Assembly (NCBI RefSeq): GCF_019249795.2
Contig: NZ_CP156891.1
Location: 434,001-498,000, forward strand
Origin: Segatella copri
GTDB lineage: Bacteria; Bacteroidota; Bacteroidia; Bacteroidales; Bacteroidaceae
Reading direction: 5' to 3'
DNA: 64,000 nucleotides
In this document: piece by piece, positions 26,084 to 32,949 of the stretch
How the letters are laid out: every line of letters begins with the position of its first letter
Numbering within the stretch: position 1 is the stretch's first letter
The notes under the pieces: generated by a model
Databases searched by the model: none
The model's input: only the letters and a program-made list of their open reading frames with translations
Told to the model about the DNA's origin: nothing
Program-made: the position numbers and the translations under genes

Positions 26084-26125
26084 CTTTAACATAAAGCCCT
26101 AAAGCACCCGAAAGCGAATAAGAGA
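26084..26125 (+). other. candidate attR
   Basis: Right copy of the 42-bp direct repeat: identical to attL for the first 14 bases (CTTTAACATAAAGC), five differences in the rest. It contains the same CTTTA-ACA-TAAAG palindromic core. The truncated paralogue abuts it. Confidence 0.75.
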
Positions 26126-26162
26126 ATGAGTTTTGAAGCGACCCTTTTAATATGAAGAAAAC

Positions 26163-26951
26163 TTAAAAATGCTGAGCAGCTGCCCAAACTAACTCCACCT
26201 TTGTTACCTGCGGATAAGCTTCCTTATATTTATCTGTCAAATCCCAGAAGAAAAGCGAGCCTTCTTTTGGTTTCAAATAGAAATTCTCCAAAGTTCCGCC
26301 TTTACCATCTCCAACCTCGAAATAAAGTATACTGTGATCTTCATTATACGTAGTAGTATAATACCCATCCACCAACACCTTTCCACCAGCAAGGAACTGG
26401 ATTCGGGATACTGTAAATACATCACCACGACTCTTGAATTTAACAGCTTCATAAGGCTTACTTGCTATCGCATCCGATGCTATCACCAAAGAATCTTCCT
26501 TGGAAACACCCTCCACCTTACAATATTTTTGATAACCACTAAATACTTGTGTAGTCTTCCATAACGTCTCAACATCCTTGACTTCCACGGCAAGTTTTGC
26601 CTCATTACCATCTTCATCAGTCACTGTAACAATAGCCTTTCCCACAGCGATAGCAGACAAGCTAATACGCTCATCCTTACCATACTGCCCCGTCTCATGG
26701 ATGCAAGTTACAGTGACTACTTTCTCATCAGAAGACTGTGCCGAAATCTTGCCCTTGGCTCCTTGCACATTCACGCGGGCACCCTGGGTGGTATATATGA
26801 CAAGGCTATTGCCCTTGATACCCACTTGTTTGCCTGTGTTAATATCACCAATGATTTCATCCTGTGTGAGTTGAATACCATCATCATCGCTACACCCTAC
26901 CATCAAGAGAGCGACGAAAGCCATTGCCAAAAAGTAAATCTTTGCTTTCAT
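26163..26951 (-). CDS. lipoprotein with Ig-like (BIG2) domain
   Basis: 262 residues. The signal peptide ends in a lipobox, LLMVGC, with Cys 20 followed by SDDDG, the acidic tract typical of Bacteroidetes surface-exposed lipoproteins. Residues ~40-125 have the pattern of a bacterial Ig-like domain (GDINTGKQVGIKGN, AVGKAIVTVTDEDGNEAKLAVEV). The C-terminal half is beta-rich with KFKSRGDVFTVSRIQFLAGGKVLVDG and no recognised domain. Probably a cell-surface protein of unknown ligand. It begins the DNA right of the mobilizable element. Confidence 0.75.
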   Translation of the reverse strand: MKAKIYFLAMAFVALLMVGCSDDDGIQLTQDEIIGDINTGKQVGIKGNSLVIYTTQGARVNVQGAKGKISAQSSDEKVVTVTCIHETGQYGKDERISLSAIAVGKAIVTVTDEDGNEAKLAVEVKDVETLWKTTQVFSGYQKYCKVEGVSKEDSLVIASDAIASKPYEAVKFKSRGDVFTVSRIQFLAGGKVLVDGYYTTTYNEDHSILYFEVGDGKGGTLENFYLKPKEGSLFFWDLTDKYKEAYPQVTKVELVWAAAQHF

Positions 26952-27106
26952 AAACTGTTGTTTTTATGAGTTATAGATGATAGGCGCTTTGCCCATCCTC
27001 TATTTATTAAACATTATTCTCCCCCCATTATTGCATTCTTCTTCCTATTATCTTTCTTTATTTAACACTCTTTTACGCAAAAATATAAGAAACGCCTGTT
27101 TTGTTT

Positions 27107-27616
27107 CTATACTATCGGCAGACTTATTCCGTTGATCTTCTGATAAATATCTAAGGCATAGATATCCGTCATGCCGCTGATGTAATCCAATACTGCCATG
27201 ATTCGCTCTTCCAGACTTTCGTTCTCGATATCGTACTGGCTGCTTACCCGGCGCAGAAGCTGCTTGGAGTAGAAACGGGACGGGTTGACGGCGGCATCGA
27301 TGAATACCTCCATCAGCGTAGTCATGATCTTGTAACCCGAAAGCTCGATGTCGAGAACGGGCTTGCTGGCATAAATCTTCTTTCTCGAAACCTGGGTGCA
27401 GGTGATGTAGGCATTGCGCTCGTGCTCCGAGATGTGGTCGATGAGGGCTCCCTCGAAGGTGCCGGCAAGAATCTCTTCCTCGTGGTCGAGGAATGCCTTT
27501 ACGCATTCGTTCTCCAGTTTGCCTATTACGCAGGCTCTCTCTTCTATCACCAGCCCTCTGTTCTGGAGCAAGGCAACCTGTTCATCTACGTTTATCGGTT
27601 GTTTGTCGTAATCCAT
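27107..27616 (-). pseudogene. dGTPase C-terminal remnant with Abi_2-like start
   Basis: From ATG 27616 the first ~24 residues (MDYDKQPINVDEQVALLQNR) read like the start of an Abi_2 family protein. From about residue 25 on, the sequence is the C-terminal third of a Bacteroidetes dGTP triphosphohydrolase (VIGKLENECVKAFLDHEEE, SRKKIYASKPVLDIELSGYK, MAVLDYISGMTDIYALDIYQ). The HD metal site of a dGTPase (about 250 N-terminal residues) is missing, so it cannot be active. It looks like a chimera left by recombination. The frame extends to 27718 but without a domain. Confidence 0.65.
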
Positions 27617-27830
27617 ATACCCTTTATAAAAAGCGAAGTCCCACCGTGGTACGCATCGTTGAGAGGCGTGGTGGGATTTGTTGCTGCAAACAATACTCTT
27701 TTTTATTGGAAACTCCAAATATTTTCTTCAAAATCTGCTTGTCAAATATGGATTTTAACGTAAAAAGTTCTAATTTCCAAGTTTTTCTCCTTGTAAGCTA
27801 TGCGAGATTTAGAAAAATATCGTATCTTTG

Positions 27831-27905
27831 TCCCCGAATTAAGGCGTTCTTTGCATATTGCAAAATACAGAAACGAGCAGAAGTCCGCTCGTTTCCATAT
27901 TGTTA
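27831..27905 (+). ncRNA. candidate small RNA or leader with hairpin
   Basis: Starts just after the TATCTTTG element (27823-27830) and includes the perfect stem GAAACGAGC-AGAAGTCC-GCTCGTTTC (about 27871-27896). No ORF follows within 200 bp, and a separate promoter serves the next gene, so a short noncoding transcript is possible. Confidence 0.3.
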
Positions 27906-28033
27906 CCTATATAATATAGGCAAACGCCCAACTTCTTGATTTTCAATCAAAGTCCAATTTAGAGCGAGTTAGTATTTTTAACACAATATGGCAGAAATGT
28001 TAATGGAATTTCACATAACTCTGCAAGGTGATT

Positions 28034-28066
28034 TTTGGTGGTGTAGAAAAAATGTAGTACCTTTGC
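28034..28066 (+). promoter_or_regulatory. promoter of the smalltalk/HU pair
   Basis: TTTG (28034-28037) and TACCTTTG (28059-28066) separated by 21 bp match the Bacteroidetes -33/-7 consensus, upstream of the 28113 start. Confidence 0.75.
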
Positions 28067-28112
28067 ACCTGTAATCAAGAACATTATTAATCACTAAAAA
28101 AACTAGAAAATT

Positions 28113-28211
28113 ATGAAGAAAGAAACTTGGAAACAGATTTTTCAGATTGTACTCACAATCTTGACGGCGCTCGGCACTACCCTCGGAGTAACATCATGCA
28201 TGGGGGTATAA
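28113..28211 (+). CDS. smalltalk protein
   Basis: 32 residues: MKKETWKQIFQIVLTILTAL, then GTTLGVTSCMGV. It has a short basic start, one hydrophobic helix and a cysteine near the end that could be lipidated. This matches the very small Bacteroidales family annotated as smalltalk protein, whose function is unknown. It precedes an HU-like gene by 34 bp, a pairing often seen in the order. Confidence 0.8.
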   Translation: MKKETWKQIFQIVLTILTALGTTLGVTSCMGV

Positions 28212-28245
28212 ACTATTTTTCAATCACTTTAAAACAAAAAGAACT

Positions 28246-28800
28246 ATGGCAACAAAAGGAACATTGAAGTATCGTAAAGTAACTCGCACTCCTCAGAGCG
28301 GACCTAACAAGAACAAGCAGATGTATTACGCAACTGCTGTAACTGACCGTGAGATGAACTTCGAGGAGTTTGTAACTCACATCTCGGAGCACAACTCTCC
28401 TTACAGCCGAGGCACCGTACACGGCGTATTGATGGATACGCTCGACTGCCTGCAGGAGCTCATCCTCGATGGCAAGAGCGTACGTCTCTCCGACCTGGGT
28501 CTCTTCTCCATCGGTATGACATCACGTGCCGAGGATACCAAGGACAAGGTATCGGCAGCGAGCGTGGAGGGCGTACACCTCATCGTGCGTAACACCAAGA
28601 CTTGGAGCAACGCTGAACTGCGCAAGAAATGCCGCATAGAGGAGTATGACACCTACGGCAACACTACCGACGAGGGCTCTGTGCCGGGCGACGGCAAGGA
28701 CAACGACGGAGGCGGCAGCTCTACCCCTAGCGGCGGCTCTACCCCTAGCGGCGGCGACAGCGGCACTACCGCTCCTGACGGCGGCGATGGACTGGAGTAA
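28246..28800 (+). CDS. HU-like DNA-binding protein with Gly/Ser tail
   Basis: 184 residues. Residues 1-125 follow the Bacteroidetes HU-like/IHF-type fold (ATKGTLKYRKVTRTPQSGPN, FEEFVTHISEHNSPYSRGTV, LQELILDGKSVRLSDLGLFS, then SAASVEGVHLIVRNTKTWSN). The last ~50 residues are low-complexity Gly/Ser/Asp with two exact STPSGG units encoded by an 18-bp tandem repeat (about 28716-28755). The family binds DNA as a dimer. It is cotranscribed with the smalltalk gene and ends before a strong terminator. Confidence 0.85.
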   Translation: MATKGTLKYRKVTRTPQSGPNKNKQMYYATAVTDREMNFEEFVTHISEHNSPYSRGTVHGVLMDTLDCLQELILDGKSVRLSDLGLFSIGMTSRAEDTKDKVSAASVEGVHLIVRNTKTWSNAELRKKCRIEEYDTYGNTTDEGSVPGDGKDNDGGGSSTPSGGSTPSGGDSGTTAPDGGDGLE

Positions 28801-28857
28801 GCTACGGCTAATAGAATAGATGTGGGGAGTTACCCCCCAGCACCGACACACGAAAAA

Positions 28858-28890
28858 AAAGGTCGCTCCCCTAATTGGGTAGCGACCTTT
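28858..28890. terminator. bidirectional intrinsic terminator
   Basis: AAAGGTCGCT pairs exactly with AGCGACCTTT. An A-run precedes and T-rich sequence follows, so it can end both the HU unit and the ribosomal protein unit reading toward it. Confidence 0.85.
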
Positions 28891-28949
28891 ATCTTTATAT
28901 TTGAATTTTGATGTAATCTAAATTCAACGATGCATCATCTGCAAGGAAA

Positions 28950-29108
28950 TTAATCCTTGAAGAAATCCTTAACAGCCTCGTTTGGTACCATCTTCTCATC
29001 GAAAACGTATGCACCAGTCTTAGGGCTCTTAACCATCTTGATAACCTTTGTATATGCGCGACCATCCATGTTACCTTCGTGGAGGGTAGCGACCGCTTTC
29101 TTTGCCAT
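28950..29108 (-). CDS. DUF4295 small ribosomal-operon protein
   Basis: 52 residues: MAKKAVATLHEGNMDGRAYT, then KVIKMVKSPKTGAYVFDEKM and VPNEAVKDFFKD. It matches DUF4295, a short basic protein encoded after rpmG throughout Bacteroidales. It is the third gene of rpmB-rpmG-DUF4295. A ribosome-linked role is likely from its position and is not otherwise proven here. Confidence 0.9.
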   Translation of the reverse strand: MAKKAVATLHEGNMDGRAYTKVIKMVKSPKTGAYVFDEKMVPNEAVKDFFKD

Positions 29109-29151
29109 AGTCTATTTAAATTGATAAAATTATTAAACTTGTAAGCTAAGC

Positions 29152-29340
29152 TTACTTAATCTCCTTGTGAAGAGTCATCTTCTTAAGGATTGGGTTGTAC
29201 TTCATCAACTCAAGACGCTCAGGAGTGTTCTTACGATTCTTTGTAGTCACGTAACGGCTTGTACCTGGCATACCACTGTTCTTGTGTTCAGTGCACTCGA
29301 GGATAACCTGTACTCTATTACCTTTTGCTTTCTTTGCCAT
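29152..29340 (-). CDS. rpmG: 50S ribosomal protein L33
   Basis: 62 residues, normal length. The core reads [54 protein letters not shown]. One cysteine remains, and the zinc-binding CxxC pairs are absent, so this is the zinc-free (C-minus) form. It is the second gene of the rpmB unit, with a 5-bp gap. Confidence 0.97.
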   Translation of the reverse strand: MAKKAKGNRVQVILECTEHKNSGMPGTSRYVTTKNRKNTPERLELMKYNPILKKMTLHKEIK

Positions 29341-29345
29341 GATAT

Positions 29346-29609
29346 TTATTCTCCTATAACTTTAATGTCCTTCCAATCTACGTAGCCCTTCTTTACTGCC
29401 TGATTCAAAGCAGCATCGAGACCTACCTTATTAATAAGACGAAGACCAGCAGCACTGATCTTGAGGCTGATCCAGCAACCCTCTTCTACATAGTAGAATT
29501 TCTTGCTGAAGAGGTTAACATCAAAGCTTCTCTTTGTACGGTGCTTTGAGTGAGACACATTGCAACCTAACTGTGCCTTCTTACCTGTAATTTGACAAAT
29601 CTTAGACAT
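29346..29609 (-). CDS. rpmB: 50S ribosomal protein L28
   Basis: 87 residues. [20 protein letters not shown] and [20 protein letters not shown] are the L28 N-terminal signatures, followed by [20 protein letters not shown]. It is the first gene of the unit, with a good promoter just upstream. Confidence 0.97.
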   Translation of the reverse strand: MSKICQITGKKAQLGCNVSHSKHRTKRSFDVNLFSKKFYYVEEGCWISLKISAAGLRLINKVGLDAALNQAVKKGYVDWKDIKVIGE

Positions 29610-29661
29610 TTCTATCTTTAATTTTGTAATTCGTTAATTGATACCTATTCCAAACAGAGTG

Positions 29662-29692
29662 CAAAATTACAAAATAATTTGGTAATAACAAA
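29662..29692 (-). promoter_or_regulatory. promoter of rpmB-rpmG-DUF4295
   Basis: On the minus strand TTTG (29692-29689) and TAATTTTG (29669-29662) are separated by 19 bp, a perfect -33/-7 match 53 bp before the rpmB start. Confidence 0.85.
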
Positions 29693-29756
29693 ATAATCCC
29701 TAAAAGAACGCTGTCTTTTAAGGATTATTAATATTTGATAGCCTTAAATTAGCAAT

Positions 29757-30269
29757 TTAAGCCTCTTTTTTAAGTTCTTCAGTATGTTCTTTCAAGAATT
29801 CGAGCATGCCTTTAAGCGCTGTATTTGTGGCAATTGCAAGGTTGATGTCGCGTCCGAAATCTTCGGTGAGTTTTACCACGCGAACATCGTTCTTATCGCC
29901 ATAACCTACATAGATTGTGCCCACAGGAATGGCTGGAGTTCCACCCGTTGGACCAGCCACACCCGTTGCTGAAATGGCGAAGTCTACATTCAGGGTCTTG
30001 ATTGTGCCAAGCACCATCTCCCTTGCCACTTCCTCGCAAACGGCAGTCTGCTCCTCCAGGACCTCATGGCTCACGCCCAAAAGATTCTCCTTTACCTCGT
30101 TGGTGTAGCTTATTACACCACCCTTGAAGTAATTGCTGGCACCTGGCACAGAAATCAGCGCCTCGGCGATACGACCGCCTGTGCAGCTCTCTGCTGTGCC
30201 TACTGTCTTGTCACTATTGTAAAGCATCTCCTGGATGCCCTTGCTCAATATCTTTGTTTCAAATTCCAT
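29757..30269 (-). CDS. CinA C-terminal domain, nicotinamide-nucleotide amidase
   Basis: 170 residues, the stand-alone CinA_C/PncC domain that deamidates NMN to nicotinate mononucleotide in NAD recycling. Signatures are TVGTAESCTGGRIAEALISV with the catalytic Ser, KGGVISYTNEVKENLLGVS, and SATGVAGPTGGTPAIPVGTI. The MoCF-like N-terminal half of long CinA is absent. It is the last gene of map-tsaD-cinA, 13 bp after tsaD. Confidence 0.92.
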   Translation of the reverse strand: MEFETKILSKGIQEMLYNSDKTVGTAESCTGGRIAEALISVPGASNYFKGGVISYTNEVKENLLGVSHEVLEEQTAVCEEVAREMVLGTIKTLNVDFAISATGVAGPTGGTPAIPVGTIYVGYGDKNDVRVVKLTEDFGRDINLAIATNTALKGMLEFLKEHTEELKKEA

Positions 30270-30282
30270 CTTGTTTTGTTAA

Positions 30283-31308
30283 TTACTTAAATGTTACTTT
30301 ACTATAGGCTGGCAAGTCGATGGTTGCAAACTCACCATCACGATACTTGAAGGTTCCCACGCAGCCTATCATCGCCGCATTATCGGTAGTATAGCTGAAC
30401 TTAGGGATGTAGATAGTCCAGCCGAAGCGCTTGGCATGATCGTGGAAAGCGTTGCGCAAACCATTATTGGCACTCACACCTCCAGCTACAGCCACATGCT
30501 TGATGCCGGTCTGCTTGACAGCCATGCGGAGCTTCTTCATCAGAATATCAACGATGGTAAACTCTATGCTGGCAGCCAGATCGTACTTGTTCTTCTCAAC
30601 AAAATCAGGATCAGCAGCCACCCATTTGCGCAAGCTGTAGAGGAAACTTGTCTTGAAGCCGGAGAAACTGTAATTCAAACCCGGAATATGAGGCTCAGAG
30701 AAACTGAATGCCTTCGGATTGCCCTGGCGTGCATACTTGTCTACGACAGGACCACCAGGATACCCCCACTCCAGTACCTTGGCGCACTTGTCAATAGCCT
30801 CGCCAGCCGCATCGTCGATGGTCTGTCCCAGCACTTCCATATCGTTGTAGGCATTCACCTTTACAATCTGCGAATTTCCACCGCTCACGAGAAGACAGAT
30901 GAACGGGAATGGAGGTGCACTCTGGTCATCATCGCTCTCCTTGATGAAATGAGCCATCACATGACCCTGCAGATGGTTTACATCAATCATCGGAATATTG
31001 AGCGAACGGGCGAATCCCTTAGCAAAACTTACACCCACAAGGAGCGAGCCCATCAGACCCGGACCACGGGTGAAGGCTACGGCTGAAAGATCTTCCTTCT
31101 TGATGCCGGCACGCGCGATGGCCTGGTCAACGACAGGAACCACATTCTGCTGGTGGGCACGGGAAGCCAACTCCGGAACAACACCGCCATAAGCCTTGTG
31201 AACCTCCTGAGAGGCGGTTACATTGCTCAGCAGCACACCATTCTTGAGCACTGCTGCAGAGGTATCGTCGCAGCTGCTCTCTATACCTAATATATATATA
31301 TACTTCAT
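30283..31308 (-). CDS. tsaD: tRNA N6-adenosine threonylcarbamoyltransferase
   Basis: 341 residues. It transfers threonylcarbamoyl to A37 of ANN-decoding tRNAs with TsaB and TsaE. Visible signatures are LGIESSCDDTSAAVL at the start, TRGPGLMGSLLVGVSFAKG, the metal-binding HLQGHVMAH, ICLLVSGGNSQIV, and VAGGVSANNGLR. Complete and uninterrupted. It lies 16 bp after map on the same strand, between map and the CinA-like gene. Confidence 0.97.
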   Translation of the reverse strand: MKYIYILGIESSCDDTSAAVLKNGVLLSNVTASQEVHKAYGGVVPELASRAHQQNVVPVVDQAIARAGIKKEDLSAVAFTRGPGLMGSLLVGVSFAKGFARSLNIPMIDVNHLQGHVMAHFIKESDDDQSAPPFPFICLLVSGGNSQIVKVNAYNDMEVLGQTIDDAAGEAIDKCAKVLEWGYPGGPVVDKYARQGNPKAFSFSEPHIPGLNYSFSGFKTSFLYSLRKWVAADPDFVEKNKYDLAASIEFTIVDILMKKLRMAVKQTGIKHVAVAGGVSANNGLRNAFHDHAKRFGWTIYIPKFSYTTDNAAMIGCVGTFKYRDGEFATIDLPAYSKVTFK

Positions 31309-31324
31309 TTCTTAACATTTAACG

Positions 31325-32185
31325 TTAATATGTCAAAACCTCCACACCTGTCTCTGTCATCACAAGCGTGTGCTCCCACTGCGCAGATGGTTTCTCATCG
31401 CCAGTGATTACTTCCCATCCGTATGGATCGTCCGCATCGAGGAAAACCTGCCAGGTGCCCATGTTGATCATTGGCTCGATGGTGAATACCATGCCCGGAA
31501 CGAGCAGCATGCCAGTGCCTCTATGACCATAGTGAAGAACCTCAGGCTCTTCATGGAACTGGCAACCTACGCCATGACCGCAAAGATCGCGAACCACACC
31601 ATAACCATACTTCTTGCAATGCTTCTCGATAGCATGACCGATATCACCTACGAACGAGTATGGCTTGGCAACCTCCATACCGATTTCCAGGCATTCCTTG
31701 GCTACGCGAACCAGCTGCTCCTTTTCAGGAGTAGTCTTGCCGCCAACGATGAACATACGGCTGGCGTCAGCATAATAGCCATCTACGATGGTTGTCATGT
31801 CCACATTGATGATATCGCCCTCTTCGAGCACATCCTCTTCCTTAGGAATACCATGGCAAACCACTTCGTTGATAGAGGTACAAACGCTCTTAGGATAGCC
31901 TTCGTAATTGAGACACGCAGGAATGGCATTATGATCCTTACAATACTGCATGCAGAGATCATCAATCTCCTGGGTGTTGATTCCCGGACGGATCATCTCG
32001 GCTACCGCATCAAGACAACCGGTGTTTACGACACCACTCTTGCGGATGCCTTCTATCTGTTCTGGAGTTTTAATCAAGTCACGGGTAGGAACAAGTTTAC
32101 CCTTGTTTTCCCAAAACATTACCTGCTTGTCGAGCTCTGTAAGAGGCTGACCTGGCAAGCAATGCCATCTTTTCTTCTTAATCAT
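31325..32185 (-). CDS. map: methionine aminopeptidase type I
   Basis: 286 residues. It removes the initiator Met. The N-terminal ~40 residues (MIKKKRWHCLPGQPLTELDK) are a short extension before the pita-bread fold. The metal ligands fit the family: Asp in NVDMTTIVDGYYADASRMF (two), His in GHGVGCQFHEEPE, Glu in TIEPMINMG and in the C-terminal WEHTLVMTETG. It is the first gene of its unit, behind a consensus promoter. Confidence 0.96.
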   Translation of the reverse strand: MIKKKRWHCLPGQPLTELDKQVMFWENKGKLVPTRDLIKTPEQIEGIRKSGVVNTGCLDAVAEMIRPGINTQEIDDLCMQYCKDHNAIPACLNYEGYPKSVCTSINEVVCHGIPKEEDVLEEGDIINVDMTTIVDGYYADASRMFIVGGKTTPEKEQLVRVAKECLEIGMEVAKPYSFVGDIGHAIEKHCKKYGYGVVRDLCGHGVGCQFHEEPEVLHYGHRGTGMLLVPGMVFTIEPMINMGTWQVFLDADDPYGWEVITGDEKPSAQWEHTLVMTETGVEVLTY

Positions 32186-32213
32186 TGTATTATGTATTTA
32201 ATATTTGCGACTG

Positions 32214-32244
32214 CAAAAGTACATTTTTTATTGCAGAGCACAAA
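32214..32244 (-). promoter_or_regulatory. promoter of map-tsaD-cinA
   Basis: On the minus strand TTTG (32244-32241) and TACTTTTG (32221-32214), spaced 19 bp, 29 bp before the map start. Confidence 0.85.
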
Positions 32245-32293
32245 ATAAAATGGCAATTATTTGCATTTTAGTGCAAATAATCACCACAAATAA

Positions 32294-32914
32294 TTACTTC
32301 AAATGCTCGTAAATCTTATCGCACCAGTCTTCGCCATTCTGCGGACAATAAGTAAACAGTCCCAGTTCAGAGGCTGCACAGCAGTTACGGGGACCATCAT
32401 CAATAAACAGACACTCCTCTGGCATGATCTGCTCCTGAGAAAGGACATAACGGAAGAAATTCTCATCCGGCTTCATATACTTTGCCTCATAAGAACGGTA
32501 CATCGCATCGAAATAATCGCCGATAGGATGACCGTCGGCAGAGAATGCCTCGCTGTCTACCCAGGCTGATACATAAGGGTTGGTATTGCTGAGCAAGATT
32601 ACACGGTAGCCCTGCTTCTTAAGATTGCGGAGAGTAACCAGATTGCGTTCTGGAATTTCCTTCATGTAGCCCAGCCAGCAATGCTGCAGTTCCTCGAAGG
32701 TTACCTCGCGGCCAATCTTCTTGCTCACTTCCCGACGATATTCCTCCTCGGAAATCTTGCCCTCTTCCAGCTGGCCGTTTAAGCCAACCTGCTTATAAGG
32801 GTCCATCTTCTCCGCAAACTCCTTCATACCCAACTCAATGAAACGTTTGCCTGCCTCATTCTCGTCGAGGGTGATGATGACACCACCCATATCAAAAATC
32901 ACAGTTTTAATCAT
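32294..32914 (-). CDS. HAD-family hydrolase, subfamily IA
   Basis: 206 residues. Motif I is IFDMGGVIITLD, where the second Asp of the usual DxD is Gly, a common variant in this subfamily. Motif II is VILLSNTNPY, a Lys motif appears in SYEAKYMKPDENFF, and motif IV is LFIDDGPRNCCAASELG. A helical cap lies between motifs I and II. Probably a phosphatase with an unpredictable substrate. It follows metH by 35 bp on the same strand. Confidence 0.88.
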   Translation of the reverse strand: MIKTVIFDMGGVIITLDENEAGKRFIELGMKEFAEKMDPYKQVGLNGQLEEGKISEEEYRREVSKKIGREVTFEELQHCWLGYMKEIPERNLVTLRNLKKQGYRVILLSNTNPYVSAWVDSEAFSADGHPIGDYFDAMYRSYEAKYMKPDENFFRYVLSQEQIMPEECLFIDDGPRNCCAASELGLFTYCPQNGEDWCDKIYEHLK

Positions 32915-32949
32915 ATAATTATCCTAAAAACGTTGTATTCTTTATCTTG

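Larger units (their letters stand above)
15221..26097 (+). mobile_element. integrative and mobilizable element, about 10.9 kb
   Basis: Bounded by imperfect direct repeats at 15221-15262 and 26084-26125, which share 37 of 42 positions, including an identical 14-base start CTTTAACATAAAGC. Order inside: two tandem tyrosine recombinases, two excisionase-like HTH genes on the opposite strand, a DUF3408 gene, an oriT-like hairpin, mobC, mobA, an IS982-interrupted coiled-coil gene, then a cargo operon (radical SAM enzyme and two Cys-rich/TonB proteins) and a fragment of a third paralogue. It has relaxase genes but no coupling protein or type IV secretion genes, so transfer would need a helper element. 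Confidence 0.8.
27719..28112. other. noncoding region with promoters and a hairpin
   Basis: 394 bp with no gene. It holds a TATCTTTG -7 element at 27823-27830, a hairpin transcript candidate after it, and a full promoter for the smalltalk/HU pair at 28034-28066. Confidence 0.6.

Noticed and set aside
29757..30269. Full-length CinA
   Set aside because: Only the C-terminal amidase domain is present; the MoCF-like half is absent and no frame for it precedes.
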